DNA from: a virus
Strand: one strand, 5' to 3'
Length of the DNA stretch: 42,944 nt
Virus record (IMG/VR): IMGVR_UViG_3300028920_000130
Coordinates: 1 to 42,944 of that record
In this document: one piece after another, positions 32,063 to 38,274 of the stretch
How positions within the stretch are numbered: position 1 is the first letter of the stretch
How the letters are laid out: each line of letters opens with the position of its first letter
The notes under the pieces: generated by a model
Database searches by the model: none
Told to the model about the DNA's origin: nothing
Seen by the model: only the letters and a program-made list of their open reading frames with translations
Made by a program: the position numbers and the translations under genes

Positions 32063-32271
32063 ATCGCATCCTCCCACTCGCGGCGCACGTAGCCCCTGTC
32101 GCTCCGCAGCCCCGGCGCGAAGCCCGGCAGGTCATTATTGTGCCGCCCACGCCCGCGCCGGTTCACCCGCATGCCCTCGGCCTCGCACCGGCGATGGTAC
32201 TCCTCGAGGCGCTGGCGCACCACGTCCTGGTACTCGTCGTCCGGCAGATGCACGATATCCCACGCCGCCAT
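32059..32271 (-). CDS. Small protein, function unknown
   Basis: This 70-residue protein starts at ATG 32271 in a TGATG overlap. The first half is helical (DDEYQDVVRQRLEEYHRRCE); the second half is Gly/Arg/Asn-rich (RRGRGRHNNDLPGFAPG). No recognised family. Its stop overlaps the aminotransferase start. Confidence 0.45.
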   Translation of the reverse strand: MAAWDIVHLPDDEYQDVVRQRLEEYHRRCEAEGMRVNRRGRGRHNNDLPGFAPGLRSDRGYVRREWEDAI

Positions 32272-32450
32272 CAGTTCGGCCTCACCGTCATCGCGTCCCG
32301 GCAGATGAGAGTCCACCAGTCTCCAGAGACAGGGACGGCGGCCCCGTACCACCGTCGTCCTCCGTCAATGGCGCCATCGAACATCCACTTGCACAGTCTC
32401 TCCCAGTCGAACGGACTGGCGGTATCACGCTCGCCATGTGCTCGATACAT
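32271..32450 (-). CDS. Small Trp-rich protein, function unknown
   Basis: This 59-residue protein starts at ATG 32450, with GGAGGAG 8 bases upstream, and has a globular-looking sequence (SPFDWERLCKWMFDGAIDGG, then VPVSGDWWTLICRDAM). It overlaps by 163 bases the C-terminal part of the ORF at 32288-32584 in another frame. Because this frame looks more like protein, the overlapping ORF probably lost its original end. Confidence 0.45.
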   Translation of the reverse strand: MYRAHGERDTASPFDWERLCKWMFDGAIDGGRRWYGAAVPVSGDWWTLICRDAMTVRPN

Positions 32451-32584
32451 GCGTCTATCTCCTCCTCCGTCCAGTCGTCGCGGATCACCGGCTTGCCGTC
32501 CGTCTGCCGACGAAACCGACGCCGCTTCACGGGCTCGCGCTCCCGCTCCTGCTCGGCCTGCCACTCGCTGAAGCTACGAGGCAT
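32288..32584 (-). CDS. Small charged protein with overlapping C-terminus, function unknown
   Basis: The 98-codon frame starts at ATG 32584, overlapping the MazG-like gene stop by 11 bases. The N-terminal half is Arg/Glu-rich and helical (SFSEWQAEQEREREPVKRRR, then WTEEEIDACIEHMAS). The C-terminal 54 codons overlap the next ORF and look like low-complexity readthrough (Gly/Ser/Thr/Pro). The N-terminal half is probably real; the end may result from a frameshift. Confidence 0.4.
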   Translation of the reverse strand: MPRSFSEWQAEQEREREPVKRRRFRRQTDGKPVIRDDWTEEEIDACIEHMASVIPPVRSTGRDCASGCSMAPLTEDDGGTGPPSLSLETGGLSSAGTR

Positions 32585-32807
32585 CGATGGCGCCCTTTTC
32601 GTCGACGAACCGCATGGCCGTAGCCGCAAGGTGGAGAGCCTCTTCAACCTGTCGTTCATGGCTCTCCCAAAACACGGCCTTCTTGAATTCCTCGTATTCC
32701 TCCGTGATGATGCCGAACGCATCGAACCGCGACAGATACGGGCCGAACTTTTCGCGGCCCTTCGCCATCTCGCGCCTCACGCTTTCGGCCGTCTCTATGG
32801 TGCTCAC
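32574..32807 (-). CDS. MazG-like nucleotide pyrophosphohydrolase (putative)
   Basis: This 77-residue protein has the MazG-like pattern FDAFGIITEEYEEFKKAVFW, where the EExxE cluster would bind metal, then EEALHLAATAMRFVDE as the second helix. It corresponds to the small phage MazG/dUTPase-like all-alpha fold, which hydrolyses (d)NTPs or (p)ppGpp. The GTG start at 32807 overlaps the previous stop (GTGA). Confidence 0.5.
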   Translation of the reverse strand: MSTIETAESVRREMAKGREKFGPYLSRFDAFGIITEEYEEFKKAVFWESHERQVEEALHLAATAMRFVDEKGAIDAS

Positions 32808-33145
32808 TTCTTCCCCCGCTTCTGGCCGGTCCGCCGGAAGAACTCCTCGACGGCCTTGCGGGCGACCTCGACGCTCGCAACTTCCACCTCGGGTGGAACG
32901 TAGGTGGAGTGTGCCCCCAGCCTTCTGGACCCCTCAAGCAGCACGGCCGAAAGGTCGGCTGGCGTGGGCATCTGCTGAGACTTGCACAGTAGCCACTCGC
33001 AAGCCTTCCCGACCTGTTTCGGCGAGTACTGTCTCGCTATCCGCATGTAGACCAGGGATGCGTGCTTACCGAGCTCCCTGCCCCAGATGCTTCCGATCGT
33101 TTCGAGGAAGTGCGCTACGATCTCGTTCGTGTTGCTCATCTCCAT
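32804..33145 (-). CDS. Possible helicase-loader-like replication accessory
   Basis: This 113-residue helical protein has GRELGKHASLVYMRIARQYS, then QVGKACEWLLCKSQQMPTPADL, a pattern reminiscent of phage helicase-loader or DnaC/gp59-like small proteins, where a (M/F)P(T/S)PAD motif follows a helical core. It directly follows and overlaps (80 bases) the replication initiator gene, which supports a replication role. ATG 33145 has GGAGG about 5 bases upstream. Confidence 0.4.
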   Translation of the reverse strand: MEMSNTNEIVAHFLETIGSIWGRELGKHASLVYMRIARQYSPKQVGKACEWLLCKSQQMPTPADLSAVLLEGSRRLGAHSTYVPPEVEVASVEVARKAVEEFFRRTGQKRGKK

Positions 33146-33923
33146 TCGCCTCCTTCAGTGCTGCGAGTATCCCCATCCGTCTGGAAAGGGCCTTGCCAGT
33201 CAATGGTTGCCGCGGCTTGAGCGGCATCTCTCGATACTGTTCAACGTGCTTCGCGTCACGGACGCAAAGTTCCAGCGAGAGGTACGCCTTCCCGTGCTCG
33301 TTCATCCCAAGGTTCCATGGGCTGCGGTGCATGCCCTCGATCGCCTCGATCAGATCCGCCGCATCGTAGCCGTCCCCAAGACGGGCGAGGATGATCTTCC
33401 ACTCCTTGAGCTTCGAGTGGACGCGCGGGAAGGAGTGAGGATGCAGGAGCTTCCAGTGCTGAAATACTGCCCGGACCGCGTCAGCGTGTCCGGGGTCAAT
33501 CTCTTTCTCCTCTCCTCTCCTCTCCTCTCTTCTCCTCTCCTCTCCTCTCGCCGGGACTGTCCCGGGACAGTCCCGGGACGGACTCTCGTTTCTAGCCCTC
33601 TCGCGCTGCCTACGCTTCTTTTCTGCTTCCTTGTACGATCCCTGATATTCAGGCCAATCGTGAATCATTCCAGAATCATCTAAGAGTCGACTCCGAATCA
33701 TTCCGGTTTTAATCCCGACTCCTCTCCGTTTCCATCCGACTTGATTCGCAAGTGATTCGTCATCGTACCCTGATAGATCCCCGTCGGGCTCAAAGTCCAC
33801 GGCGTAGTTGTGGACCGCAACGACGAGTCCGCAGGCCTCAAAACGGTTGACGCCAAGGATCTTCGCCAAGTCCTGGACCTTCCGGTGCCTGCTCAATGTG
33901 GAGTAGTTCTTACTCCAGCCCAC
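33066..33923 (-). CDS. Replication initiator (phage replisome organizer-like)
   Basis: This 285-residue protein has an N-terminal winged-helix domain (GWSKNYSTLSRHRKVQDLAK, ILGVNRFEACGLVVAV, DGDLSGYDDESLANQVGW), typical of phage replisome organisers, a highly charged linker (about residues 105-145), and a C-terminal domain (AVRAVFQHWKLLHPHSFPR, then KLKEWKIILARLGDGYDAAD and IEGMHRSPWNLGMNEHGKAY) like the conserved C-terminal domain of lambda O-type initiators. The linker and N-domain DNA carry origin-like repeats. The start is GTG 33923, with GGGAGG 4 bases upstream. I found no phage DNA polymerase or helicase in the window, so the host replisome is presumably recruited. Confidence 0.7.
   Translation of the reverse strand: MGWSKNYSTLSRHRKVQDLAKILGVNRFEACGLVVAVHNYAVDFEPDGDLSGYDDESLANQVGWKRRGVGIKTGMIRSRLLDDSGMIHDWPEYQGSYKEAEKKRRQRERARNESPSRDCPGTVPARGEERRREERRGEEKEIDPGHADAVRAVFQHWKLLHPHSFPRVHSKLKEWKIILARLGDGYDAADLIEAIEGMHRSPWNLGMNEHGKAYLSLELCVRDAKHVEQYREMPLKPRQPLTGKALSRRMGILAALKEANGDEQHERDRSALPRNDRKHLGQGAR
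33507..33549. repeat. Pentanucleotide tract (CTCCT)8, one variant unit
   Basis: Eight consecutive 5-base units run from 33507 to 33546 (unit five is CTCTT), followed by CTC and then g at 33550. In the coding strand it is an AGGAG repeat encoding Glu/Arg-rich linker. Because the unit is not a multiple of three, copy-number changes would shift the initiator frame. Confidence 0.85.
33551..33576. repeat. Perfect 26-bp palindrome
   Basis: Both 13-base arms (33551-33563 and 33564-33576) are exact reverse complements with no loop, and each arm itself contains a GGGAC/GTCCC inverted pair. It borders the pentanucleotide tract within the linker-coding part of the initiator gene. Confidence 0.85.
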
Positions 33924-33993
33924 GGTCCCTCCCAGTCAGTTCGCCCGGCTATCGCCGGTATGATGCCGCCGGGGCGGTGTCGCCCCGAATTGC
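33924..33993. other. 70-base intergenic gap with GC hairpin
   Basis: Between the HTH regulator and the replication initiator there is a 7-bp perfect hairpin (33970-33976 with 33981-33987, 4-base loop) without a T-tract. The initiator ribosome site lies at the end of the gap. I see nothing else. Confidence 0.4.
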
Positions 33994-34422
33994 CTATCCG
34001 CGTAGGTAGGCAAGAATGTCCGATCCGAGAAACACCGGGGCTTTCGAGCGCGACATCTTCTTGCCACGGATCTTTCCCGCGCGCTCCCAGTTGATGACCG
34101 TAGCTCGAGTGACACCGAACATCGCGGCCACATCATCGCAACTGTAAACCGCGTCGGGTAATATTTCCCTAGCGTTAACCTGTGCCTTGGGTCCGTTGGG
34201 GGGGAGGTTCACTTCCTGAAACGGGCCCCCGTTTTTGCTTTCCGCTTCGCTTAGCGCCGCCTGCCCGATCATGAACAGGTGTTCTTGCGCATGAAGCCCA
34301 AGCGAATTGGACCAGGCTCGAAATCTTCGAACGACGTCCCTCCTTTCGCTTCTCGTCTTTCCGCTTGATCCGCGAAACCAGTTGTCAAAGTTGCGAGGAA
34401 TGGTATCTTTCGCTGCTTCCAT
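33994..34422 (-). CDS. DNA-binding regulator with C-terminal MerR/excisionase-like HTH
   Basis: This 142-residue protein has a basic helical N-terminal half (TRSERRDVVRRFRAWSNSLG) and ends in a clear HTH_17-type motif (YSCDDVAAMFGVTRATVINW, then KIRGKK and FLGSDILAYLRG). The ATG at 34422 has AAAGGAG 5 bases upstream. The frame is open upstream, but the strong ribosome site supports this start. It is the first clear gene after the promoter/operator at 34634-34733 and likely regulates it or the origin region. With no integrase seen, an excisionase role is unlikely. Confidence 0.65.
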   Translation of the reverse strand: MEAAKDTIPRNFDNWFRGSSGKTRSERRDVVRRFRAWSNSLGLHAQEHLFMIGQAALSEAESKNGGPFQEVNLPPNGPKAQVNAREILPDAVYSCDDVAAMFGVTRATVINWERAGKIRGKKMSRSKAPVFLGSDILAYLRG

Positions 34423-34733
34423 TTTCTCTCCTTTCAGGTTTTCGGCCCTTCGCGATCTACACGACGGGGCCACGCCGCACCTCAGCACGCATCGTAGCTT
34501 AAACGTCCCTTCTTCCGATTCTTCGTTGGGCATGGGCCTAGACTTGTCCGTGTCGCATGCCGCTCGCTTTATTGCGTGCACGATCGCTTTGTTCTCTGTG
34601 AGATATCGACCACCGGCCCGACGGGGACGTACGTGTGACGGTAGCGGTCGCGCCGCCGGGCCGGGTGATCTTCGTGTTGCAGTACATGCTACCGTCACAT
34701 CGTCCTCTTACAACGGCCCGCGCCGTGTGTCAA
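34423..34733 (-). promoter_or_regulatory. Promoter/operator region ahead of the replication block
   Basis: The minus strand has a perfect -35 (TTGACA, 34733-34728), a 17-base spacer and TAAGAG (34710-34705) as a possible -10. A 12-base sequence TGTGACGGTAGC lies at 34699-34688 on the minus strand, over the expected start point, and again in inverted orientation at 34634-34645. These look like operator sites. A 49-codon ORF (34687-34538, ATG without a good ribosome site) may or may not be translated. The remainder up to the regulator start at 34422 shows no other gene I can support. Confidence 0.55.
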
Positions 34734-34742
34734 ACAAATCTT

Positions 34743-34807
34743 GCGGGCGGCCGGAGTTGGCGTCTGCGTCCAACCCAGAGGAGGTCACTTCTGGCCCGAC
34801 CGCCCGC
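34743..34807 (-). ncRNA. Candidate structured RNA: three-way junction
   Basis: A closing stem of 8 bp (34743-34750 with 34800-34807) encloses two hairpins set side by side: 34756-34760 with 34770-34774 (5 bp), and 34775-34779 with 34790-34794 (5 bp), joined by 5-base linkers. All pairs are perfect. On the minus strand it lies just upstream of the -35 at 34733 and is followed by ATTTGTTT, so it could also act as a terminator for upstream transcription. No tRNA T-loop is present. Confidence 0.45.
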
Positions 34808-34811
34808 GAGC

Positions 34812-35026
34812 GGCTGCCATTTCAGCGGCGGCAGCCAGACCGCATCGGCGCTATCGCGCCTTGAGAGCGCCCGGACTGCTGGGGTTGTTCCCGCGCTAGG
34901 ACCCGTAGGGTTCAGCAGCAGCGGCGCGGGTTCCCTCCGAACGCTCTCAAGCCCCTCCGGCTGTTTCCCGGTGGAGGGGCGCCCGGGGGTGTCCGGCAGG
35001 TCGGCCTTCCGCTTAGTCAACCGACC
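34812..35026 (-). ncRNA. Candidate structured RNA region with nested stems
   Basis: Perfect inverted repeats follow each other without coding potential: 34812-34818 with 34830-34836; a 9-bp outer stem 34861-34869 with 34942-34950 that encloses 34890-34896 with 34924-34930 and 34899-34904 with 34908-34913; 34951-34958 with 34973-34980; and 34999-35004 with 35021-35026. The region lies between tRNA-Pro and the operator region and would be co-transcribed with the tRNAs. It does not fit a tRNA, and I recognise no known RNA family. Confidence 0.45.
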
Positions 35027-35040
35027 CGGCCCTACAGCCT

Positions 35041-35113
35041 TCGGGGAGACGGGACTTGAACCCGCAACCTCTTGGCCCCAAACCAAGCGAGCAACCAATC
35101 GCTCTCCTCCCCG
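35041..35113 (-). tRNA. tRNA-Pro (anticodon UGG)
   Basis: A full cloverleaf can be drawn on the minus strand: acceptor CGGGGAG/CTCCCCG (7 bp), D-stem GAGC/GCTC, anticodon stem CTTGG/CCAAG with loop TTTGGGG (anticodon TGG, reading CCA), T-arm GCGGG-TTCAAGT-CCCGT, discriminator A. The 3' CCA is not encoded. It may help translate Pro codons rare in the host. Confidence 0.9.
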
Positions 35114-35115
35114 TC

Positions 35116-35208
35116 TGCCCCCGGCAGGACTCGAACCTGCGTTGGTCGCTGCCGCGACTGCCTTACCAGAGATGCCTCTCTCGCGCATTGCGTCTTGGCT
35201 ACGGGGGC
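35116..35208 (-). tRNA. Abnormal tRNA-like element (no usable anticodon loop)
   Basis: The ends are those of a tRNA: acceptor GCCCCCG/CGGGGGC (7 bp), T-arm GCAGG-TTCGAGT-CCTGC (perfect) and a Gln-like D-stem GCC/GGC with TGGTAA. But the D-loop carries about 25 extra bases that fold into a hairpin of their own (AGAGA-GGCA-TCTCT), and the anticodon stem GTCGC/GCGAC closes on only 4 bases (GGCA) instead of 7, so no normal anticodon exists. It may be a decayed tRNA, a tRNA mimic or a tRNA-derived decoy. It lies 2 bases upstream of tRNA-Pro. Confidence 0.55.
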
Positions 35209-35246
35209 GTTGCGGCGCTGTTCCCCAGCACCGCGTGAAAGCCGTT

Positions 35247-35396
35247 CTACTTCTTCCTTCCACCTCCCTTCCCGCGTCCGCCGCCCTTCCCTCCTCCGGG
35301 GCCGCCCTTGCTGCACCCGCCGGGGTTCGCGTTGCGGCGTCCGCCGCCAGGGCGACCTTTGCCCCGACCGCTTCCGTCTCGCTTACCGTAGGCCAT
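35247..35396 (-). CDS. Small Gly/Lys/Arg-rich protein
   Basis: This 49-residue product is made almost wholly of Gly, Lys and Arg with one Cys (NPGGCSKGGPGGGKGGG), probably a disordered nucleic-acid binder. The second of two adjacent ATGs (35396) has AAAGGAGG 5 bases upstream. The start overlaps the preceding gene by 14 bases. It is the last gene before the tRNA region. Confidence 0.5.
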   Translation of the reverse strand: MAYGKRDGSGRGKGRPGGGRRNANPGGCSKGGPGGGKGGGRGKGGGRKK

Positions 35397-35619
35397 CATG
35401 GCCTCCTTTCTCGCGCTCCTGCGCTCTCCCAGTCGTAGCGTAGGAACGGAAATACGGACAGACGTCATCGCCGTCCACGTTCTCGCGAAGCACGGGGCAA
35501 AAGCCCCGCACGAATGCGGCAGCGTAGTAGTTTCGGCAGACGGCGCAGCACTTCGCCGGGTCCGTCGTCTTCTGGCGGCCGGTGAAGAGTAGCCCCTGCG
35601 CATGCCGGTCATACGCCAC
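35383..35619 (-). CDS. Small Cys-rich (zinc-binding) protein, function unknown
   Basis: This 78-residue protein has AKCCAVCRNYY near the middle, then FCPVLRENVDGDDVCPYF, a spacing that could bind zinc. The start is GTG 35619, overlapping the preceding gene. It is one of several short Cys-rich proteins of this region (compare 35609-35785, 35689-35970, 38261-38503). Confidence 0.5.
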   Translation of the reverse strand: MAYDRHAQGLLFTGRQKTTDPAKCCAVCRNYYAAAFVRGFCPVLRENVDGDDVCPYFRSYATTGRAQEREKGGHDGLR

Positions 35620-35785
35620 GCCGCTTGCTCCTGATGTACGCCCTCGCGCAGCGCCAGCAGATCGGCCGGCCGTTCCAGCGGAGCTCGGTCATCGATCGCT
35701 GCCTCCCGCAGATTGGGCAAAGAGGGGTAGCGTCGGCTCCGGAACATGCTCCGGGCAGTAGTGCTTGCCCCTGCCGAGCCGCCAC
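35609..35785 (-). CDS. Small zinc-ribbon protein; start uncertain
   Basis: The frame encodes CPICGRQRSMTELRWNGRPI followed by CWRCARAYIR, a clear two-knuckle zinc ribbon. The ATG at 35692 has a good ribosome site (GGGAGG) but would cut off the first knuckle. GTG 35785 keeps it but lacks a ribosome site and overlaps the previous gene by about 100 bases. I give the longer form because the CPIC motif would otherwise be a coincidence. It is 58 residues long; the role is unknown. Confidence 0.4.
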   Translation of the reverse strand: MAARQGQALLPGACSGADATPLCPICGRQRSMTELRWNGRPICWRCARAYIRSKRRGV

Positions 35786-35970
35786 GCCAGCGGGCCCAGC
35801 AGGTTCTCCGTTCCGGGTACCTCCGGCACGAACGTCCAGCCTTTCGGTAGCTCGTCGCCCCTTCCGTGGTAGAGCGCCACCGTGTTCCAGCAGTCCGCAT
35901 AATCGCACCGCAGGTGTCCCACATGCTGCCCCTTCCTCAGTGGCTCGGGGTAAATGCCGATCACGGTCAT
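35689..35970 (-). CDS. Small zinc-binding protein, function unknown
   Basis: This 93-residue protein starts at ATG 35970 in a 4-base overlap with the SbcC-like gene. It has RCDYADCWNTVALYHGRGDE and later RGKHYCPEHVPEP, where Cys and His pairs could hold zinc. No family recognised. It is translated after SbcC and may be an accessory factor. Confidence 0.5.
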   Translation of the reverse strand: MTVIGIYPEPLRKGQHVGHLRCDYADCWNTVALYHGRGDELPKGWTFVPEVPGTENLLGPLAWRLGRGKHYCPEHVPEPTLPLFAQSAGGSDR

Positions 35971-38111
35971 TTCGCAACGACCTTCCCTCCCTCGACATGC
36001 AGCCGCGCGTCCGCGAGCTCCCAGAGATCGGGAACGTGCGAGACGTAGTAGACCCGGTGGAACCCGCCGAGGTCCAGCGCCTTGCGGAGCATCGCCACGT
36101 ACTGGCGAGCATTGTCGCCGTCCAGCGCCCCGGCGCACTCGTCGCGGAACAGGTCGGCCATAGGGATCGCGGAGCGCCGGGCGTTGTAGATCGCGATGGC
36201 CAGAGACAGCGCCTCGCCGATGATGACGCGCTCACCGCCACTCTTCAGCGCCGCGCTGCCGTCGGTGCCCCGTTCGTTGTCGAGGACGGTGAGGTCGCAG
36301 ACCTCGAGCGTCTGCCCTTTCTTCGCCGCTGCTGCCTGCGTGGTCAGGCGCACCGTGTAGCGCGATCCGTAGCAGGCATGGAGCAGCTCGTTGCAGAGCC
36401 CGCTGATGCCGGGGGCCGCCGCGTCGATCTCGTAAGCCTGCACGCCCTTCGGCCCCGCGGCCTTCTGGAGCGTCGTCCAGTCGTCCAGGTCCGCGGTCAG
36501 GATCTCGATCTCGCCCTGCGTGGCGACGAGCCCGGCCTCGGCCTTCTCTGCCTGTGCTTTTCGCTCTTCGAGGCGGGCGAGCGTTGCCTTTGCGGCGTCG
36601 AGTGCGGCCCGTGCGCGTTCCTTCGGCCCGTTCTTCGGCGGGGACGGCTTGAGGACAGCGTGCGTGGCGCGCTCTTCCTCGGCCGCTTCGACGGCCTTCG
36701 CCGCAGCCCCGCTCCTTACCTCGGCTTTCTGGAGCCGCTCTTCCTCGACCATGATCTCGTTTGCGACGGCGTCGAGCCGCGCCCCGGCCTCCTCCAGACC
36801 GGCGAGCGCGGTCTTCGCCTCGGCGATGGCCTTCTGCGACGCGACGGCGACCTCGAGCGCCTTCTCCAGTCCGGCGAGCTCGTCGAGGCCCGGCTTCGTC
36901 GGCTCCGGCGGCACGCTGATAGCGCGAGCCTCCTCCAACTTGGCAAGGAGTCCGCCAATTTCCTGTGAGGCTTGGGACGCGTCGGCGATGAGCGGGCACC
37001 CACCAGGGCAATCTTCGGGGATGCTCGCCAGTAGAGCCGAGCGACTCTCGCGGTCGCCGATCTCTGCCTGCAACCGCACGATCTCGCGGTCCCTGTCCCG
37101 GATGGCCGCGGTGCGCTCCTGGCATGCGAGGCGGTAGTCCGCCCCGGCCTTGTTGAGCGCGTCGATCTTGCCGCGCAACTCATCGGGGTCGCCGGTCTCC
37201 TGCCCCGTGAGCTCCTTGAGTTTCGCCCGCTTCGCGAGCCTCGCCTCCAGCGTCTCGTGCTCGGCTCGCAGCTTCGTCAGGCGGTCGGCAATCTCCTTCG
37301 CGGCCTTCTCGGCGTTGTCCTTCTCGCCCCTGGCTGCGGCGATCTTCATCTCGATTTCGTTAAGCGTGTGCGTGTACTCGTCCGCGACCTTGCGCTGCTC
37401 CTCGTAGGTTTCCTCGGCTATCTCCAGCCGGTCTTTCGCGTCCTTCACCGCATCGCGAGCCGTCTGCATCTCCTCGGTACTGACGTACTCCGTCGCCTGC
37501 AACGCCGCGAGCTTGCCCTTCAGCGTGTCGAGTTCCGACTTCGCCTCGCGGGCCTTCACCCCCGCGGCGTCCGCGATCTCCTGCCACCGCTCGATGCCGA
37601 TCAGCTTCGCGAGCAGCGTCCGGCGCTCGGCCGGGTCCAAGTCGAGGAAACGCCCGGCGCCGGATTGGGCACCGAAGGCAGAGGCGAGGTAGACGTCCTG
37701 CGGCGGGAAGTAGCGGGCGACGGCCTCGACAAAGTGCTTGATCTTCCCGTCGGGCGGGGAGATTGGCTCGCGCGTCCGCAACCCGTTCACGGGGTCCGTA
37801 TGATCGCCATAGAGGAATGCCTGCGCCTTGCCCTTTACGGCGTCGATCTGGACGTCGGCCGTGATCGTCATCCCGTTCACTGCGAGATCCACCTCAACGC
37901 GGCTCTTCGCGTCGTTGCACACGGCAGACAGCAGCCCGCGCGAGGGCATCGTGCGGTACAAGGCCCCGGGCACGCACTCCAGCATCGTGGACTTGCCCGC
38001 ACCGTTCGGCCCCGTCACCGCAACGAGCGCCGCGTCGCCGAGTTCGTCGATCGGTACCTCGACGTCGCGGAACGGAATGGTGCCGCGGATGGTCAGCTTA
38101 CGGAGTTTCAT
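35967..38111 (-). CDS. SbcC/gp46-like SMC-type ATPase
   Basis: This 714-residue protein has the Rad50/SbcC layout: Walker A GPNGAGKST (residues 34-42), a Q-loop-like ASAFGAQSG, long coiled coils, a central Cys hook (DCPGGC near 369, CX3C rather than the usual CXXC), returning coiled coil, an ABC signature (LKSGGERVIIGEAL near 622) and a Walker B-like LFRDECAGALD. Together with the SbcD-like gene upstream it would form a nuclease complex that processes DNA ends in recombination-dependent replication, as T4 gp46/47. ATG 38111 lies in the 23-base junction repeat. Confidence 0.85.
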   Translation of the reverse strand: MKLRKLTIRGTIPFRDVEVPIDELGDAALVAVTGPNGAGKSTMLECVPGALYRTMPSRGLLSAVCNDAKSRVEVDLAVNGMTITADVQIDAVKGKAQAFLYGDHTDPVNGLRTREPISPPDGKIKHFVEAVARYFPPQDVYLASAFGAQSGAGRFLDLDPAERRTLLAKLIGIERWQEIADAAGVKAREAKSELDTLKGKLAALQATEYVSTEEMQTARDAVKDAKDRLEIAEETYEEQRKVADEYTHTLNEIEMKIAAARGEKDNAEKAAKEIADRLTKLRAEHETLEARLAKRAKLKELTGQETGDPDELRGKIDALNKAGADYRLACQERTAAIRDRDREIVRLQAEIGDRESRSALLASIPEDCPGGCPLIADASQASQEIGGLLAKLEEARAISVPPEPTKPGLDELAGLEKALEVAVASQKAIAEAKTALAGLEEAGARLDAVANEIMVEEERLQKAEVRSGAAAKAVEAAEEERATHAVLKPSPPKNGPKERARAALDAAKATLARLEERKAQAEKAEAGLVATQGEIEILTADLDDWTTLQKAAGPKGVQAYEIDAAAPGISGLCNELLHACYGSRYTVRLTTQAAAAKKGQTLEVCDLTVLDNERGTDGSAALKSGGERVIIGEALSLAIAIYNARRSAIPMADLFRDECAGALDGDNARQYVAMLRKALDLGGFHRVYYVSHVPDLWELADARLHVEGGKVVAK

Positions 38112-38274
38112 CGTCGGCCTCCCTGCTTACGCTTCTCCAGACAAGCAGCACCACGACGATCGGAGCCGCCACCATCCCGATAACGGCCATCGGCATCTCG
38201 CCTTCTGAAATTCGCGCGTTGATTTCTCTCGCGTGCGCTTTCCACGCTGCGCGGAAATGGTCACGGAGTTTCAT
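38098..38274 (-). CDS. Small single-span membrane protein
   Basis: This 58-residue protein has a charged helical N-terminus and one transmembrane segment (AVIGMVAAPIVVVLLVW), and ends EADDETP. The ATG and first four codons (MKLR) are identical in DNA to the start of the SbcC-like gene, and the last codons are identical to those of the preceding gene, because both junctions share the 23-base repeat (38100-38122, 38263-38285). Confidence 0.5.
   Translation of the reverse strand: MKLRDHFRAAWKAHAREINARISEGEMPMAVIGMVAAPIVVVLLVWRSVSREADDETP
38100..38122 (-). repeat. 23-base junction repeat, copy at SbcC start
   Basis: These 23 bases are identical to 38263-38285. In the minus strand the repeat contains a GGAGG ribosome site, the end of one gene (EADDETP) and the ATG plus four codons (MKLR) of the next. 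Confidence 0.85.

Larger units (their letters stand above)
33501..33760. other. Candidate replication origin inside the initiator gene
   Basis: Four elements cluster here. GAATCAT occurs at 33662, 33673 and 33695, start-to-start 11 and 22 bases apart, with inverted TGATTCG copies at 33742 and 33753, again 11 apart, so all lie on one helix face. A 49-base pure pyrimidine tract (33501-33549) contains eight CTCCT-type pentamers. A perfect 26-bp palindrome lies at 33551-33576. The repeat zone is AT-richer than the genome. Lambda, P22 and related phages place their origin with iterons inside the initiator gene in the same way. Function is inferred. Confidence 0.5.

Noticed and set aside
33994-34422. 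Excisionase
   Set aside because: The HTH type would fit, but no integrase, attachment site or repressor is visible, so a lytic regulator is more likely.
34861-34950. Further tRNA gene in the structured region
   Set aside because: There is a good outer stem but no TTCRA-type T-loop, no D-loop GG and no anticodon arm on either strand.
35116-35208. Class II (Leu/Ser) tRNA
   Set aside because: The length of 93 bases fits, but no 7-base loop with T at its second position can be closed by a 5-bp stem; the extra bases lie in the D-loop.
35625-36968. 447-codon plus-strand frame
   Set aside because: It is a shadow of the SbcC-like coiled-coil region and small zinc proteins; there is no start signal and no family pattern.
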